Source: an uncultured Dehalococcoidia bacterium (GTDB lineage: Bacteria; Chloroflexota; Dehalococcoidia; Lucifugimonadales; UBA1123). Taken from it: a stretch of 64,000 nucleotides of DNA. Both the position numbers and the translations under genes were made by a program. The notes under the pieces are model-generated. The model was not told the origin of the DNA. It made no database searches and saw only the letters and a list, made by a program, of their open reading frames with translations. Shown piece by piece: positions 46,451 to 54,955 of this stretch. The stretch covers positions 341,800 through 405,799 of the forward strand of contig OY282441.1 in assembly GCA_958296105.1 (NCBI GenBank). Direction: 5' to 3'. Position 1 is the first letter of the stretch. The number at the start of each line of letters is the position of its first letter.

Positions 46451-47611
46451 TCACTCGGAGAAGACGGACGAGCCTATCTTCATCATCCTCAGCGCCTGCT
46501 CTGTCGAGTGGGCGATCAGCTCCGCCGCCCGCTCGGATGCCTCGTCCAGACTCATGGGGCCGCTCGTAATCGCCATCGCCGCGCCGATGCCGTGATCCAA
46601 GACCAGCCGGTAGCCCTCTCCCAGCGTCCCCGCGATGGCGATTACTGGTATTCCCAGCCGCGCCGCCCGCTGCGCGACTCCAATCGGGGCTTTGTTGTAC
46701 ACCGTCTGATAGTCCAGCGCGCCTTCACCCGTTACGACCAGGTCCGCGCCTTCGAGTTTGCCGTCCAGCCCCACCGTCTCCATTACGATCTCCACCCCCG
46801 CGCGCAGATCCGCGTTCAGGAACGCCACCAGTCCGCCGCCCAGCCCACCAGCCGCGCCAGCTCCGCGCAGGTTCTCCACGTCCACGCCCAGATCGCGCCT
46901 CGCTGCTTCGGCGAATCGCCTCAGCGCGCTGTCGAGATAGTCCACCATCTCCGGAGTCGCGCCCTTCTGGGGGCCGTAGATAGCGGACGCCCCCTCCGGG
47001 CCGGTGAGCGGGTTGCTGACGTCGCACGCCACCAAGAACGAGGATTCGGCGATGCGCGTGTCCAGCCCGGATATGTCTATTCGGCTCAGATTCGTCAGCG
47101 CCGCGCCGCCGTGGGGCAGATCGTCTCCGTTCTCGTCCAGAAGCCGAACGCCGAGCGCCTGCGCCATTCCCGCGCCCGCGTCGTTGGTTGCGCTTCCGCC
47201 TATCCCCACCACGAAGCGGCGGAAGCCGTCATCGAGCGCAGACGCGATCGCCTCTCCGAGTCCGTAAGTAGTGGCGTGAAGCGGGTCTCTCAGATCCAGC
47301 GCCACCAGCGCCAGCCCTGAAGTCCGCGCCATCTCTATCACGGCAGTCTGGCCGTCTCCCATCGCGCCCCACTCCGCCATCCTCGACTCTCCCAATGGGC
47401 CGGTGACTGACGCCGTTCTGATTTCGCCGCCCGAGCCTTCTACCAGTGTCTCCAACGTTCCATCCCCCCCATCGGCGACGGGAACGATGACGGTCTCCGC
47501 GTCTGGCGAGGCCCTCAGTATACCTGTTCGCATGGCTCTGGCCGCTTCCAGCGCGGATATGCTTCCCTTGAACGTCTGTGGCGAGATTACTACTTTCATA
47601 TCACTGTCCAT
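46451..47611 (-). CDS. glycerate kinase
   Basis: A 386-residue glycerate kinase of the GarK/GlxK type (class II). Hallmarks are VVISPQTFKGSISALEAARAM near residue 7, PVADGGDGTLETLV near 43, VGIGGSATNDAGAGMAQALG near 136 and VTGEGALDYQTVYNKAPIGV near 285. The enzyme phosphorylates D-glycerate to 2- or 3-phosphoglycerate, joining glyoxylate or serine breakdown to glycolysis. The ATG at 47599 (MKVVIS) is an alternative start. It faces the LutABC operon. Confidence 0.92.
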   Translation of the reverse strand: MDSDMKVVISPQTFKGSISALEAARAMRTGILRASPDAETVIVPVADGGDGTLETLVEGSGGEIRTASVTGPLGESRMAEWGAMGDGQTAVIEMARTSGLALVALDLRDPLHATTYGLGEAIASALDDGFRRFVVGIGGSATNDAGAGMAQALGVRLLDENGDDLPHGGAALTNLSRIDISGLDTRIAESSFLVACDVSNPLTGPEGASAIYGPQKGATPEMVDYLDSALRRFAEAARRDLGVDVENLRGAGAAGGLGGGLVAFLNADLRAGVEIVMETVGLDGKLEGADLVVTGEGALDYQTVYNKAPIGVAQRAARLGIPVIAIAGTLGEGYRLVLDHGIGAAMAITSGPMSLDEASERAAELIAHSTEQALRMMKIGSSVFSE

Positions 47612-47748
47612 TGTATTACGAACGGCGCGGAGTGTGCAGAGGGCGCCAGCAAACTTGTATACAGAGATGACGAGTCAGGGACATCTTGGCAAGGGGCGCG
47701 CTTCTGCCCGGCTCGCTCCCTCTGCGACGAAGCCTATATTTCACCTAT

Positions 47749-47778
47749 CTGAATATTTCGATATATTGAGATATTCAG
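47749..47778. promoter_or_regulatory. AT-rich palindrome, possible operator
   Basis: CTGAATAT and ATATTCAG form perfect 8-bp arms around a 14-bp AT-rich centre. The site lies about 90 bp upstream of the toxin-antitoxin genes in an AT-rich island of an otherwise GC-rich sequence. Ribbon-helix-helix antitoxins usually repress their own operon from such sites, so it may be the autoregulatory operator. Confidence 0.45.
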
Positions 47779-47828
47779 AATGCCGAAATGGAGATATATT
47801 AGATTGGCAGTAGCGGCATCCGTGCTTG

Positions 47829-47837
47829 TGTGATAAT
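47829..47837 (+). promoter_or_regulatory. candidate extended -10 of the toxin-antitoxin operon
   Basis: TGTGATAAT matches an extended -10 (TGn plus GATAAT) 30 bp before the antitoxin ATG. A -35 is not obvious. If it is used, the upstream TTG codon at 47826 cannot be the start, which supports the ATG at 47868. Confidence 0.4.
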
Positions 47838-47867
47838 ATTCGGATAGTCCAAAAGAAGGGGTTGCAC

Positions 47868-48359
47868 ATGCCCAAAGAGAAGGAATCACAGCCAACTAGG
47901 CAGCTGTACGCCAAGATCAGGGAGGACGTGTACCTAGACGCCAAAGCCAAATCCGCCGAGCTTCGGGTTTCCATGCGCGAATTCATCGAGAACGCCCTGA
48001 TAGGCGCGTTGTCAGAAGAGCCCCCCCCGCCCGTCGAGACGAAAACCGTTGATAGCCAAGTTCGGAGCTCCGTATTGGACGACGTGTATCTGGACGTCAG
48101 AGCCTCGTCCGCCGAGTTTCGGCTTCCCCTGCGCGAGTTCATAGAGAACGCCCTGATAAGCGCGCTGTCGGGAGAGCCGCCCCCGCCCGTCGATATGAAA
48201 ACCGCTCGTCACACTCAGCGCTCCGTGTGGGATGACGAGTATCTTTCCATGCAGAATCGCCAGCCGATGGGGTCGAGGGTGGAGCTGACCAGCGAGGAGG
48301 CGGCGGCAATTCTGCGCGACGCCCTTATGAATCCACAAGGCAACGAGTCCGCAGGCTGA
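47868..48359 (+). CDS. antitoxin-like protein with duplicated RHH-like domain
   Basis: About 163 residues. A 52-residue unit is repeated: VYLDAKAKSAELRVSMREF with IENALIGALSEEPPPPVE, then VYLDVRASSAEFRLPLREF with IENALISALSGEPPPPVD. A third, degenerate start (SVWDDEYL) follows. Each unit looks like a beta-strand plus two helices, as in ribbon-helix-helix DNA-binding antitoxins. A duplicated version could bind DNA as a single-chain dimer. AAGGGG lies 8 nt before the ATG. It is 12 bp upstream of a PIN-domain gene, the layout of VapBC-type pairs. The family assignment is an inference. Confidence 0.65.
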   Translation: MPKEKESQPTRQLYAKIREDVYLDAKAKSAELRVSMREFIENALIGALSEEPPPPVETKTVDSQVRSSVLDDVYLDVRASSAEFRLPLREFIENALISALSGEPPPPVDMKTARHTQRSVWDDEYLSMQNRQPMGSRVELTSEEAAAILRDALMNPQGNESAG

Positions 48360-48371
48360 GGGAGGCATACC

Positions 48372-48758
48372 ATGGAACCGAAAGTCATACTCGATACCGC
48401 CGTGGCGGAAGCCATCTGGACAGGAGGGCAGGGCGCGCAGTGGATAAGACCGGTCGCAAGCGGAGACCTTCCCGCCGCGCTCAACGCCTCTTCGTTCGCC
48501 GAGCTGGTCAGCCGCGCCCCCGACAGGCGCGCTGAAATCCAGCTCGCCGCCCTCGCCTCGCTGCTGAACATCGTCGAGCTCGATCTGGACATCGCGCAGA
48601 AAGCGGGACAGATAGCGCGCGACCTCGACCCTGACGACCCGACCGTCATGTCCAGCGCCATCGTCGCCGCGACCGCCCTCCAGCTGAAGATCCCGGTCGC
48701 CTGCATCGACGAGGAGTTCTTCTCCGCAATGGGCTGCGAGATCGCCGAACCCGCGTGA
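48372..48758 (+). CDS. PIN domain toxin-like protein
   Basis: A 128-residue small PIN-type protein. The first catalytic Asp is in VILDTAVAE (residue 8) and Glu in SFAELVSR near 44. The third position, normally ADALIAATAL, reads SSAIVAATAL near 97, so Ser stands where Asp is usual, although Asp residues at DPDDPT just before could substitute. CIDEEFF near 116 gives the last acidic residues. VapC toxins cleave tRNA or rRNA. The position right after an antitoxin-like gene supports a toxin role; activity is uncertain because of the altered site. Confidence 0.75.
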   Translation: MEPKVILDTAVAEAIWTGGQGAQWIRPVASGDLPAALNASSFAELVSRAPDRRAEIQLAALASLLNIVELDLDIAQKAGQIARDLDPDDPTVMSSAIVAATALQLKIPVACIDEEFFSAMGCEIAEPA

Positions 48759-48947
48759 ACGCGGCGGCGCATCTCCCGCGCTCCCTCGTCCACGCGGCGC
48801 GCGTGTGCGGAATCTGGTATGTCAAGATCGGGAAAGCTGGTCTATAATGCAGACAGGCACATGCCCTGACCTGCTGCTCCGGTCGATCATCGCAGGATGT
48901 CACGTTGTCCGAGATCCAACCGCGATCTCCGTGAGCCGAACTTCGCC

Positions 48948-50315
48948 ATGACGTCGAACATCCGTCGCGCTGCTCTGGCGCTCCTGACAGTCTTGGCGAC
49001 GCTGCTCGCGTTCGCCGGCGGCGTGAGCGCGCAGCAGGGTGGGTACGTCCTCGTAGGGCGGATAGACTCTGCCATAGACCCTATGTCGGCGCGCGTGCTG
49101 AGCGGGTGGATCGAGCAGGCGGAAGCGCGGGGCGCGTCTCTGTTCGTTCTGGAGATCGACACCCCCGGCGGGCTGTTCGACTCGATGAGGGACATGACCG
49201 GCGCGCTGCTCGACTCGCCCGTGCCGGTGGCTGTCATAGTGACCCCTTCCGGCTCCAGGGCGGCGTCCGCGGGAACGTTCATAGTCGCCGCGGGCCACGT
49301 CGCAGCCATGACTCCCGGCACCACGATCGGCGCTGCCTCTCCCGTAGATTCGAGCGGAAACGACCTTCCTGAAACGATAATGGCGAAGGCATCTCAAGAC
49401 GCCGCCGCCCTTCTTCGCGGAATCGCAATACAGCGCAGCCGCAACTCCGATGCGCTCGAAAGCACCATATTCGAGTCTAAGTCGTACACCGCAGAGGAGG
49501 CGGTCGAGCTTGGAATCGTCGACCTCACCGCATCGAACGTCTCCGACATGCTCGCCAAGATCGACGGCAGAGCCGTAAAAGTGCTTGGCTCAGAGATGTC
49601 GCTCGACACAGGCGATGCGGTCGTCGAGAGCGTGCAGGTAAGCCCGGTGGAGCGGTTCCGGTGGTGGCTTGCCAGCCCCACGCTCATCTTCATCCTGCTG
49701 GTCGCCGGGGGCATCTTGGTGCTGGTCGAGCTGATCAGCCCGGGCGGCTGGATTCCGGGCGCCGTCGGAGCGGGCTTGCTCATCCTCGCCTTCGTGGGCA
49801 TCGGCAGCCTTCCGGTGAACTGGATCGGCCTCGCGCTCATGGGCGCGGGTCTGGTTCTCATATTCATCGAGCTTCAGGCGCCGGGATGGGGTGGATTCGG
49901 AGCGGCGGGCGGAGCGGCGCTCCTCCTCGGAGGCTTCCTGCTGTTCGGCGACTCCAGCATCCCCGGACTTCCCGCGCCGGACATGAGGGTCGGATGGGGA
50001 GCGCTCGGCGGCGCCGCGCTGTTCATCGCGCTCAGCGTGTTCGGGCTGATGTACTTCTCGCGCAAAGCCAAGAGCATCCACGTAGAATCGCGCAAGTCGC
50101 AGATCGTCGGTCAAGTCGGCACAGTAAGGAGCGCCCTCAGCCCCACCGGAACCGTGTACGCCGCCGGGGAGCTGTGGAGCGCCGAATCGGAGTTTGGAGA
50201 CACTATCGACAGCGGCGAGAACGTGATCGTATCAGAGCTGGACGGCGTAACGCTCAAGGTGTTCAGGCATAGCGACTTGGACTCAATAGACTCAGCGCAC
50301 AGGAGCATCGAATGA
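48948..50315 (+). CDS. NfeD-like membrane serine protease
   Basis: About 455 residues from the ATG at 48948. A signal peptide (LALLTVLATLLAFAGGVSAQ) is followed by a ClpP-like domain with IDTPGGLFDSM near 70 and SRAASAGTFIVAAGH near 108, the Ser nucleophile being in ASAGT. Four to five membrane helices and a C-terminal beta-barrel NfeD domain complete the long type of NfeD. These proteases act with SPFH proteins in membrane quality control. The stop overlaps the next start as ATGA, and the next gene is a stomatin, the classic pairing. Confidence 0.92.
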   Translation: MTSNIRRAALALLTVLATLLAFAGGVSAQQGGYVLVGRIDSAIDPMSARVLSGWIEQAEARGASLFVLEIDTPGGLFDSMRDMTGALLDSPVPVAVIVTPSGSRAASAGTFIVAAGHVAAMTPGTTIGAASPVDSSGNDLPETIMAKASQDAAALLRGIAIQRSRNSDALESTIFESKSYTAEEAVELGIVDLTASNVSDMLAKIDGRAVKVLGSEMSLDTGDAVVESVQVSPVERFRWWLASPTLIFILLVAGGILVLVELISPGGWIPGAVGAGLLILAFVGIGSLPVNWIGLALMGAGLVLIFIELQAPGWGGFGAAGGAALLLGGFLLFGDSSIPGLPAPDMRVGWGALGGAALFIALSVFGLMYFSRKAKSIHVESRKSQIVGQVGTVRSALSPTGTVYAAGELWSAESEFGDTIDSGENVIVSELDGVTLKVFRHSDLDSIDSAHRSIE

Positions 50316-51259
50316 TTCCATACATCAAGGTAGTAAAACAGTACGAACGTCTGGCGCTGTTCACGCTGGGCAAGTACTCCGGCATACGGCAGCCCGGCCT
50401 CAACCTGCTCTTCTGGCCCTTCCACTCGGCCAGCTCGGTAGATCTGCGCGAAGATGTCATGGACATACCGCGCCAGACCAACATCACACTGGACAACGCG
50501 CCCATAGACATAGACTTCTTGGTTTACATGCGCATCATGGAAGACCAAGCGGAGAAGGCCGTTCTGGATGTCGTCGACTACCGCGGCGCAGTCGTCGGAA
50601 TAGCCACCACCACACTTCGAGCCGTCATCGGCGAGATGAACGTGGACGACGTGCTGTCACAGCGCGAGCGCATCAACGAAGACCTCAGAGTCAAGCTGGA
50701 CGAGATCACCGCGCGCTGGGGCATCAAGGTCACTCAGGTAGAGATACGCGAGATCGAGCCTGCGCGCGACATTCAAGAAGCCATGAATCGCCAGATGTCG
50801 GCGGAGCGCATCAGACGCGCCGCAGTCACCGAGGCCGAAGGCACGCGGCAGGCAGCCATCACAGTGGCAGAAGGCGAGAAGCAGGCATCCATACTCCGCG
50901 CCGAGGGTCAGCGCCAGTCGGAGATACTCTCAGCCCAGGGAGATCAGCAGGCGGCGGCGCTCAGGGCAGAGGGGTTCAGCGTAGCGCTGCACAAGATTCA
51001 CGAAGTGGCGGAGCGCATAGACGCCAACACCCTGAGCCTTCAGTACTTCGATACGCTCAAAGCGCTGGGGGCTAGCTCCAGCACCAAGTTCATCTTCCCC
51101 ATGGAGTTCACCAACCTGCTCAGCCCGTTCATCAACGCCGCAATGGGCAACGGCGACGGAAAGCGAGACGACAGAGACCTGCCGCGCTCGACATATGCCG
51201 CGGGAGACTGCATCTTCATGGAAGACGGCGACGAAACGCGAGACGAAGGAGACAGGTAG
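50312..51259 (+). CDS. SPFH/Band 7 (stomatin-like) protein
   Basis: A 315-residue slipin/stomatin. It has an SPFH domain with SSVDLREDVMDIPRQ near residue 34, the region RWGIKVTQVEIREIEPARDIQEAM near 133, and a long Ala/Glu/Gln-rich coiled coil (about 165-230). The short N-terminus is hydrophobic (YERLALFTLGKYSGIRQPG). It overlaps nfeD by 4 bp, so the two form a translationally coupled membrane protease/scaffold pair. Confidence 0.92.
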   Translation: MIPYIKVVKQYERLALFTLGKYSGIRQPGLNLLFWPFHSASSVDLREDVMDIPRQTNITLDNAPIDIDFLVYMRIMEDQAEKAVLDVVDYRGAVVGIATTTLRAVIGEMNVDDVLSQRERINEDLRVKLDEITARWGIKVTQVEIREIEPARDIQEAMNRQMSAERIRRAAVTEAEGTRQAAITVAEGEKQASILRAEGQRQSEILSAQGDQQAAALRAEGFSVALHKIHEVAERIDANTLSLQYFDTLKALGASSSTKFIFPMEFTNLLSPFINAAMGNGDGKRDDRDLPRSTYAAGDCIFMEDGDETRDEGDR

Positions 51260-51283
51260 GCGCTGAGCGATGGGAGCGGGGAA

Positions 51284-51314
51284 GGGGGGAGAACCCACAC
51301 GTGGCGCGCCCCCC
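51284..51314. terminator. possible bidirectional terminator hairpin
   Basis: GGGGGG (51284-51289) and CCCCCC (51309-51314), with partly pairing flanks GGGA/TCCC, could form a GC hairpin between the convergent stomatin and uvrC genes. There is no T-run on either strand, so intrinsic termination is uncertain. Confidence 0.35.
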
Positions 51315-51337
51315 ATTCCCACTTCCAAATTCACGGC

Positions 51338-53251
51338 TCAGATGTGATCCTTGATCGACTTGGCTACGGTCATCGTCATGCCCGGCACTGCTGCCACGTC
51401 TTCCAGCGACGCTTCCCTGATGCCCTTGACCGAACCGAACCTGCGTATCAGCATCCGCTTGCGCTTCGGTCCCACCCCCGGCACCAGGTCGAGCGTCGAC
51501 TTGACGCTCTTCTTGGATCGCCTGTCTCTGTGGAACGTGACGGCGAACCTGTGCGCCTCGTCTCGCACCCGCTGAACCAGAAAAAGCCCCTGTGAGTTTC
51601 TGGGCAGCATAATCGGGTCTTTCACGTAGGGAACGAACAGTTTTTCGTTTTCCTTTGCTAGGCTGGACAACGGAACATCGTTGATTCCGAGTTCCAAGAA
51701 CACTTGCAGCGCGGCCCCCAGATGCCCTTTCCCCCCGTCTATGATGACCAGATCCGGCGCAGATCCCCAAGACTTCCCCGCATCTCCTCGCCTCTCGATG
51801 TCTCGCTCGACCGACTCCGCCCGCTGCCTGCGCGAGTCCGAAAGACGCTTGAAGCGCCGCGTCAGCACCTCGCGCATCATCGAGTAGTCGTCCACTCCGG
51901 CAACGGACTTGATGGCGAACCTGCGATACAGCGAGGTCTCCGGGCGTCCGTCATCGAACACGACCATGCTGCCCACCGCGTTCGTTCCCTGGATGTTGGA
52001 TATGTCGTAGCACTCGATTCGGCGCGGAAGCTCCGGCAGGCTCAGCGCCTCCTGAAGCTCCTCCAGCGCCTGATGGTTGTTCGTGGATTCGTGTATGCGC
52101 CTGATGGTCAGCTGCTCCAGGCCCTGCGCCGCATTCTGCGCGACCATCTCGACCATCTTCCTCTTCTCGCCGCGCTGAGGGACGTGCAGCTGGACTGCTC
52201 CCCGCCTCTTGGAGCGCAGCCAGCCCTCGATCGTATCGAGGTCATCGGGCAGGTGCTGAAGCAGAACGCGCCTCGGCACGTATGGGTTCGCCGCGTAGAA
52301 CTGCTTGACGAAAGCCGCCATCACCTCCGCCTCCTCGTCGCCGTCCGCGCGGTGCATGAGGAAATTCTCGCGCCCGACCAGCTTGCCCTGCCTGATGAAG
52401 AACACCTCCACCCAGGCGTCGCGGCTCTTCTGCGCCAGCGCGATCACGTCCGCGTTCTCGTTGGACAGATGAAGCACCTTCTGCCCCTCGTGTACCTTCT
52501 CGATGGCGGTCATCTGGTCTCTGAGCGCCGCGGCGCGCTCGAACTCGAGGTTCTCTGCCGCCTCCTCCATTCGGGAGCGGATCCCATTCACCACCTGATC
52601 CGTGCGCCCTTCCAAGAACATCGCCACCTGCTCTATGATCTCGTGGTACTGGCTCTTGTCGACCGCGCCTATGCACGGCGCGGCGCAGCGGTGGATGAAG
52701 TAGTCCAAACATGCCCTGTCGTCGCTGCCCGTTATCGTCTTGGTGCATGAGCGATAGGGAAACAGCTTCTTCAGAAGCGCAAGCGTCTTTCGCACGCTGT
52801 GGGCGCTGGCGAAAGGCCCGAAGTAGCGCGCGCCGTCGTCCCTGACCCGCCGCGTCAGGTACACCAGCGGGAAGTCCTCGTTCGTGTCGATCTTTATGAA
52901 GGGGTAGGACTTGTCGTCCTTGAGCCGCGCGTTGTACTGGGGCTGATGCTCCTTGATGAGATTGCTCTCTAGGATCAGCGCCTCCTGCTCGGACTCGGTT
53001 ACGATAAACTCGAAGTCCGCTATCCTCCCCACCATCCGCCTGATCTTGGGCGGCAGACCGGAGGGGCGGCCGAAGTAGCTCGCCACGCGGTTTCGCAGAA
53101 CCGCCGCCTTGCCCACATAGAGAATTTCCGCGCTCGCGTCGCGCATCAGGTAGACGCCCGGCCTAGTCGGCAGGGCGCGCAAACGCTCGGTGAATGTGGA
53201 AGTCTTGGTCAAGACCACGCTGCCCTTCGCGGCCTCCTTGACTCGGTTCAT
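51338..53251 (-). CDS. uvrC: excinuclease ABC subunit C
   Basis: About 637 residues. The N-terminal GIY-YIG-type nuclease has TRPGVYLMRDASAEILYVGKA near residue 30. A UvrB-binding (UVR) motif lies near 200-230 (MEEAAENLEFERAAALRDQM). The RNase H-like second nuclease has IECYDISNIQGTNAVGSMVVF near 390 and LVIIDGGKGHL near 495. A C-terminal helix-hairpin-helix has LVPGVGPKRKRMLIRRFGS. UvrC makes both incisions in nucleotide excision repair. The start is uncertain: ATG at 53251, GTG at 53281, or GTG at 53218 with GAAGGG upstream. Confidence 0.93.
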   Translation of the reverse strand: MNRVKEAAKGSVVLTKTSTFTERLRALPTRPGVYLMRDASAEILYVGKAAVLRNRVASYFGRPSGLPPKIRRMVGRIADFEFIVTESEQEALILESNLIKEHQPQYNARLKDDKSYPFIKIDTNEDFPLVYLTRRVRDDGARYFGPFASAHSVRKTLALLKKLFPYRSCTKTITGSDDRACLDYFIHRCAAPCIGAVDKSQYHEIIEQVAMFLEGRTDQVVNGIRSRMEEAAENLEFERAAALRDQMTAIEKVHEGQKVLHLSNENADVIALAQKSRDAWVEVFFIRQGKLVGRENFLMHRADGDEEAEVMAAFVKQFYAANPYVPRRVLLQHLPDDLDTIEGWLRSKRRGAVQLHVPQRGEKRKMVEMVAQNAAQGLEQLTIRRIHESTNNHQALEELQEALSLPELPRRIECYDISNIQGTNAVGSMVVFDDGRPETSLYRRFAIKSVAGVDDYSMMREVLTRRFKRLSDSRRQRAESVERDIERRGDAGKSWGSAPDLVIIDGGKGHLGAALQVFLELGINDVPLSSLAKENEKLFVPYVKDPIMLPRNSQGLFLVQRVRDEAHRFAVTFHRDRRSKKSVKSTLDLVPGVGPKRKRMLIRRFGSVKGIREASLEDVAAVPGMTMTVAKSIKDHI

Positions 53252-53448
53252 GTGGCACACTCGCTGACGGGGCTGAGCCACTCACTGATTCGCCCCGCCC
53301 CGTCGCCGTCCCGCTCTGTGGGCGGCTCAGCCCGTCCTGCGCCTCTCTGGGGCTGCCTGTCAGCTGACCCGATAGGGAAGGGGGCTCGCCGTGTTCGTTT
53401 CGCCGCGCCGTCGCAGACGGGTTTGCCCATCCACGTCATCGCCTGTCG

Positions 53449-53814
53449 TCATCTGAGGACGACAGTCAGCACCGCCAGCGCCACGACCACCAAGCCCATG
53501 AGCGCGCCGATTCTGCGAAGCTCCGAGCCGAGATGCGCGTACATCGGCAGCGGTTCGAGCTGTACTCTCGCCCTGGAAGCGCGCCTCCGCGCTATGGGAG
53601 ACTCGCGCGCCTCCAGCGCCTGGGGCGCTGGCGCGGTCGTGGTGATCGGCGCAGCCGTCGCCACCGCGCCAGCCGGGCGCTGGAGGGCGCTGGTCCTTCT
53701 CACCTCCGCCGGTGCCGCCTCTGCGCGGGCTGGGCTTCGCGCGCGCCCGCCCCGCCGCCGGCGCTGTCTGAGCTGTGCTTGACGGGAAGCTGCTCGTTTG
53801 TTCTTGCTGGGCAT
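53449..53814 (-). CDS. small basic membrane-anchored protein
   Basis: A 121-residue protein. The very basic N-terminus (NKRAASRQAQLRQRRRRGG) and Ala/Pro-rich middle lead to a single C-terminal membrane helix (ALMGLVVVALAVLTVVL). I do not recognise the family, though I remember similar short proteins in Chloroflexota. It lies between uvrC and the tyrosine recombinase, all on the minus strand. It may interact with nucleic acid or ribosomes near the membrane; this is a guess from charge only. Confidence 0.6.
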   Translation of the reverse strand: MPSKNKRAASRQAQLRQRRRRGGRARSPARAEAAPAEVRRTSALQRPAGAVATAAPITTTAPAPQALEARESPIARRRASRARVQLEPLPMYAHLGSELRRIGALMGLVVVALAVLTVVLR

Positions 53815-53888
53815 AGGATCCGCTCCTCTAACCGTCGTCCATCCACTATAGGATAGAGATGATGGCGAGCGGTTTCAAATCACGCTCT

Positions 53889-54782
53889 TCACGCTCTCGG
53901 ATGCGCGTGGTCGTACTCCAAGCGGACATGCTCGCTCGTCAGGTGCGTATATACCTGCGTGGTCGTTATGCTCGCGTGGCCGAGCAGCTCCTGAACGTGT
54001 CTCAGAGGAGCGCCGCCGTGCAGAAGGTGAGTGGCGAAGCTGTGCCTGAGTGTGTGCGGCGTTACCCGTCCGTTCAGACCGGCGCGCTTGGAGTGTCCCT
54101 TCAGTATCAGCCAGAAGCCCTGCCGAGTCAGCCTCGAGCCGCGCCTATTGAGAAACAGCGCAGTCGAAGACTTTGGCTTCTCCAGCGCGGGCCGCGCGTT
54201 CTCGATGTAGAAGGTCAGCGTGTCGCGCGCCTCAGTGTAGACTGGTATGATTCGCTCCTTGCCGCCTTTTCCGAAGCACCTGACGGCGCCGCCCACGACG
54301 TCGATGTCCTCGAGGTTCAGCGAGATCAGCTCGCTGACCCTCATCCCCGTTGCGTAGAGCAGCTCCAGCATCGCCTCGTCGCGCCTCGCCTCCGGCGTAT
54401 TCAGATCGCTCGGAGCTGCCAGCAGTATCCCGATCTCATCCGTACTGAGCGGCTTGGGAAGCGTCCTGCCCAATCTTGGCGAAGCCAAGTTCATAGTTGG
54501 GTTTCCTTCCACCACCCTCTCCATCACCAGAAACCCGAACAGCGATTTGGCAGAAGCTATCTTGCGCGCCCGTGTGGTTTCCGAATATCCTAGATCGCGC
54601 AGATGAAGAACGTAGTTGGCCATCGTCTGCTCGGTGATGTCCGACCAAGCGCGGAGTTCGTCGTTCGCCCCGATGTACTCTGTGAGCTGATGGAGGTCGT
54701 TTCGGTATGCGGCCAGCGTATTGGGGGAGACGCCCCGCTCGACGGTCATATAGTGCAGGAAGTCTTCGATCTGCTCTCTCAT
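53889..54782 (-). CDS. tyrosine recombinase XerC/XerD
   Basis: 297 residues from the ATG at 54782, preceded by AAGGA, which gives the standard Xer length; a longer reading to 54905 adds 41 residues of unlikely sequence. The N-terminal SAM-like core-binding domain starts with REQIEDFLHYMTVERGVSP. Catalytic residues are Arg in ATGMRVSELISL near 150, Lys in CFGKGGKER, the H-x-x-R of TPHTLRHSFATHLL near 245, His in LLGHASITTT and the Tyr nucleophile in QVYTHLT. It most likely resolves chromosome dimers at dif. No integrative-element genes are next to it, which favours the housekeeping role. Confidence 0.92.
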   Translation of the reverse strand: MREQIEDFLHYMTVERGVSPNTLAAYRNDLHQLTEYIGANDELRAWSDITEQTMANYVLHLRDLGYSETTRARKIASAKSLFGFLVMERVVEGNPTMNLASPRLGRTLPKPLSTDEIGILLAAPSDLNTPEARRDEAMLELLYATGMRVSELISLNLEDIDVVGGAVRCFGKGGKERIIPVYTEARDTLTFYIENARPALEKPKSSTALFLNRRGSRLTRQGFWLILKGHSKRAGLNGRVTPHTLRHSFATHLLHGGAPLRHVQELLGHASITTTQVYTHLTSEHVRLEYDHAHPRA

Positions 54783-54955
54783 AGGCGACGATCCTTCGGC
54801 ATAGATTTGGCGCAGCGTGGCGCACAGTGGCAACAACTCTATACACACCCACCGCCTCGCCCAAAGCGAATAGTGGGCTAGGATAATGGCGAAATCGGCT
54901 CCCATGCCCCATACGCACCCAGTAATCGGCGCGCGCGACTCAGGAAACGCTCTAC

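Noticed and set aside
53889..54782. Phage or integron integrase
   Set aside because: Length and motifs fit chromosomal XerC/D, and no attachment site, excisionase or phage gene is adjacent.
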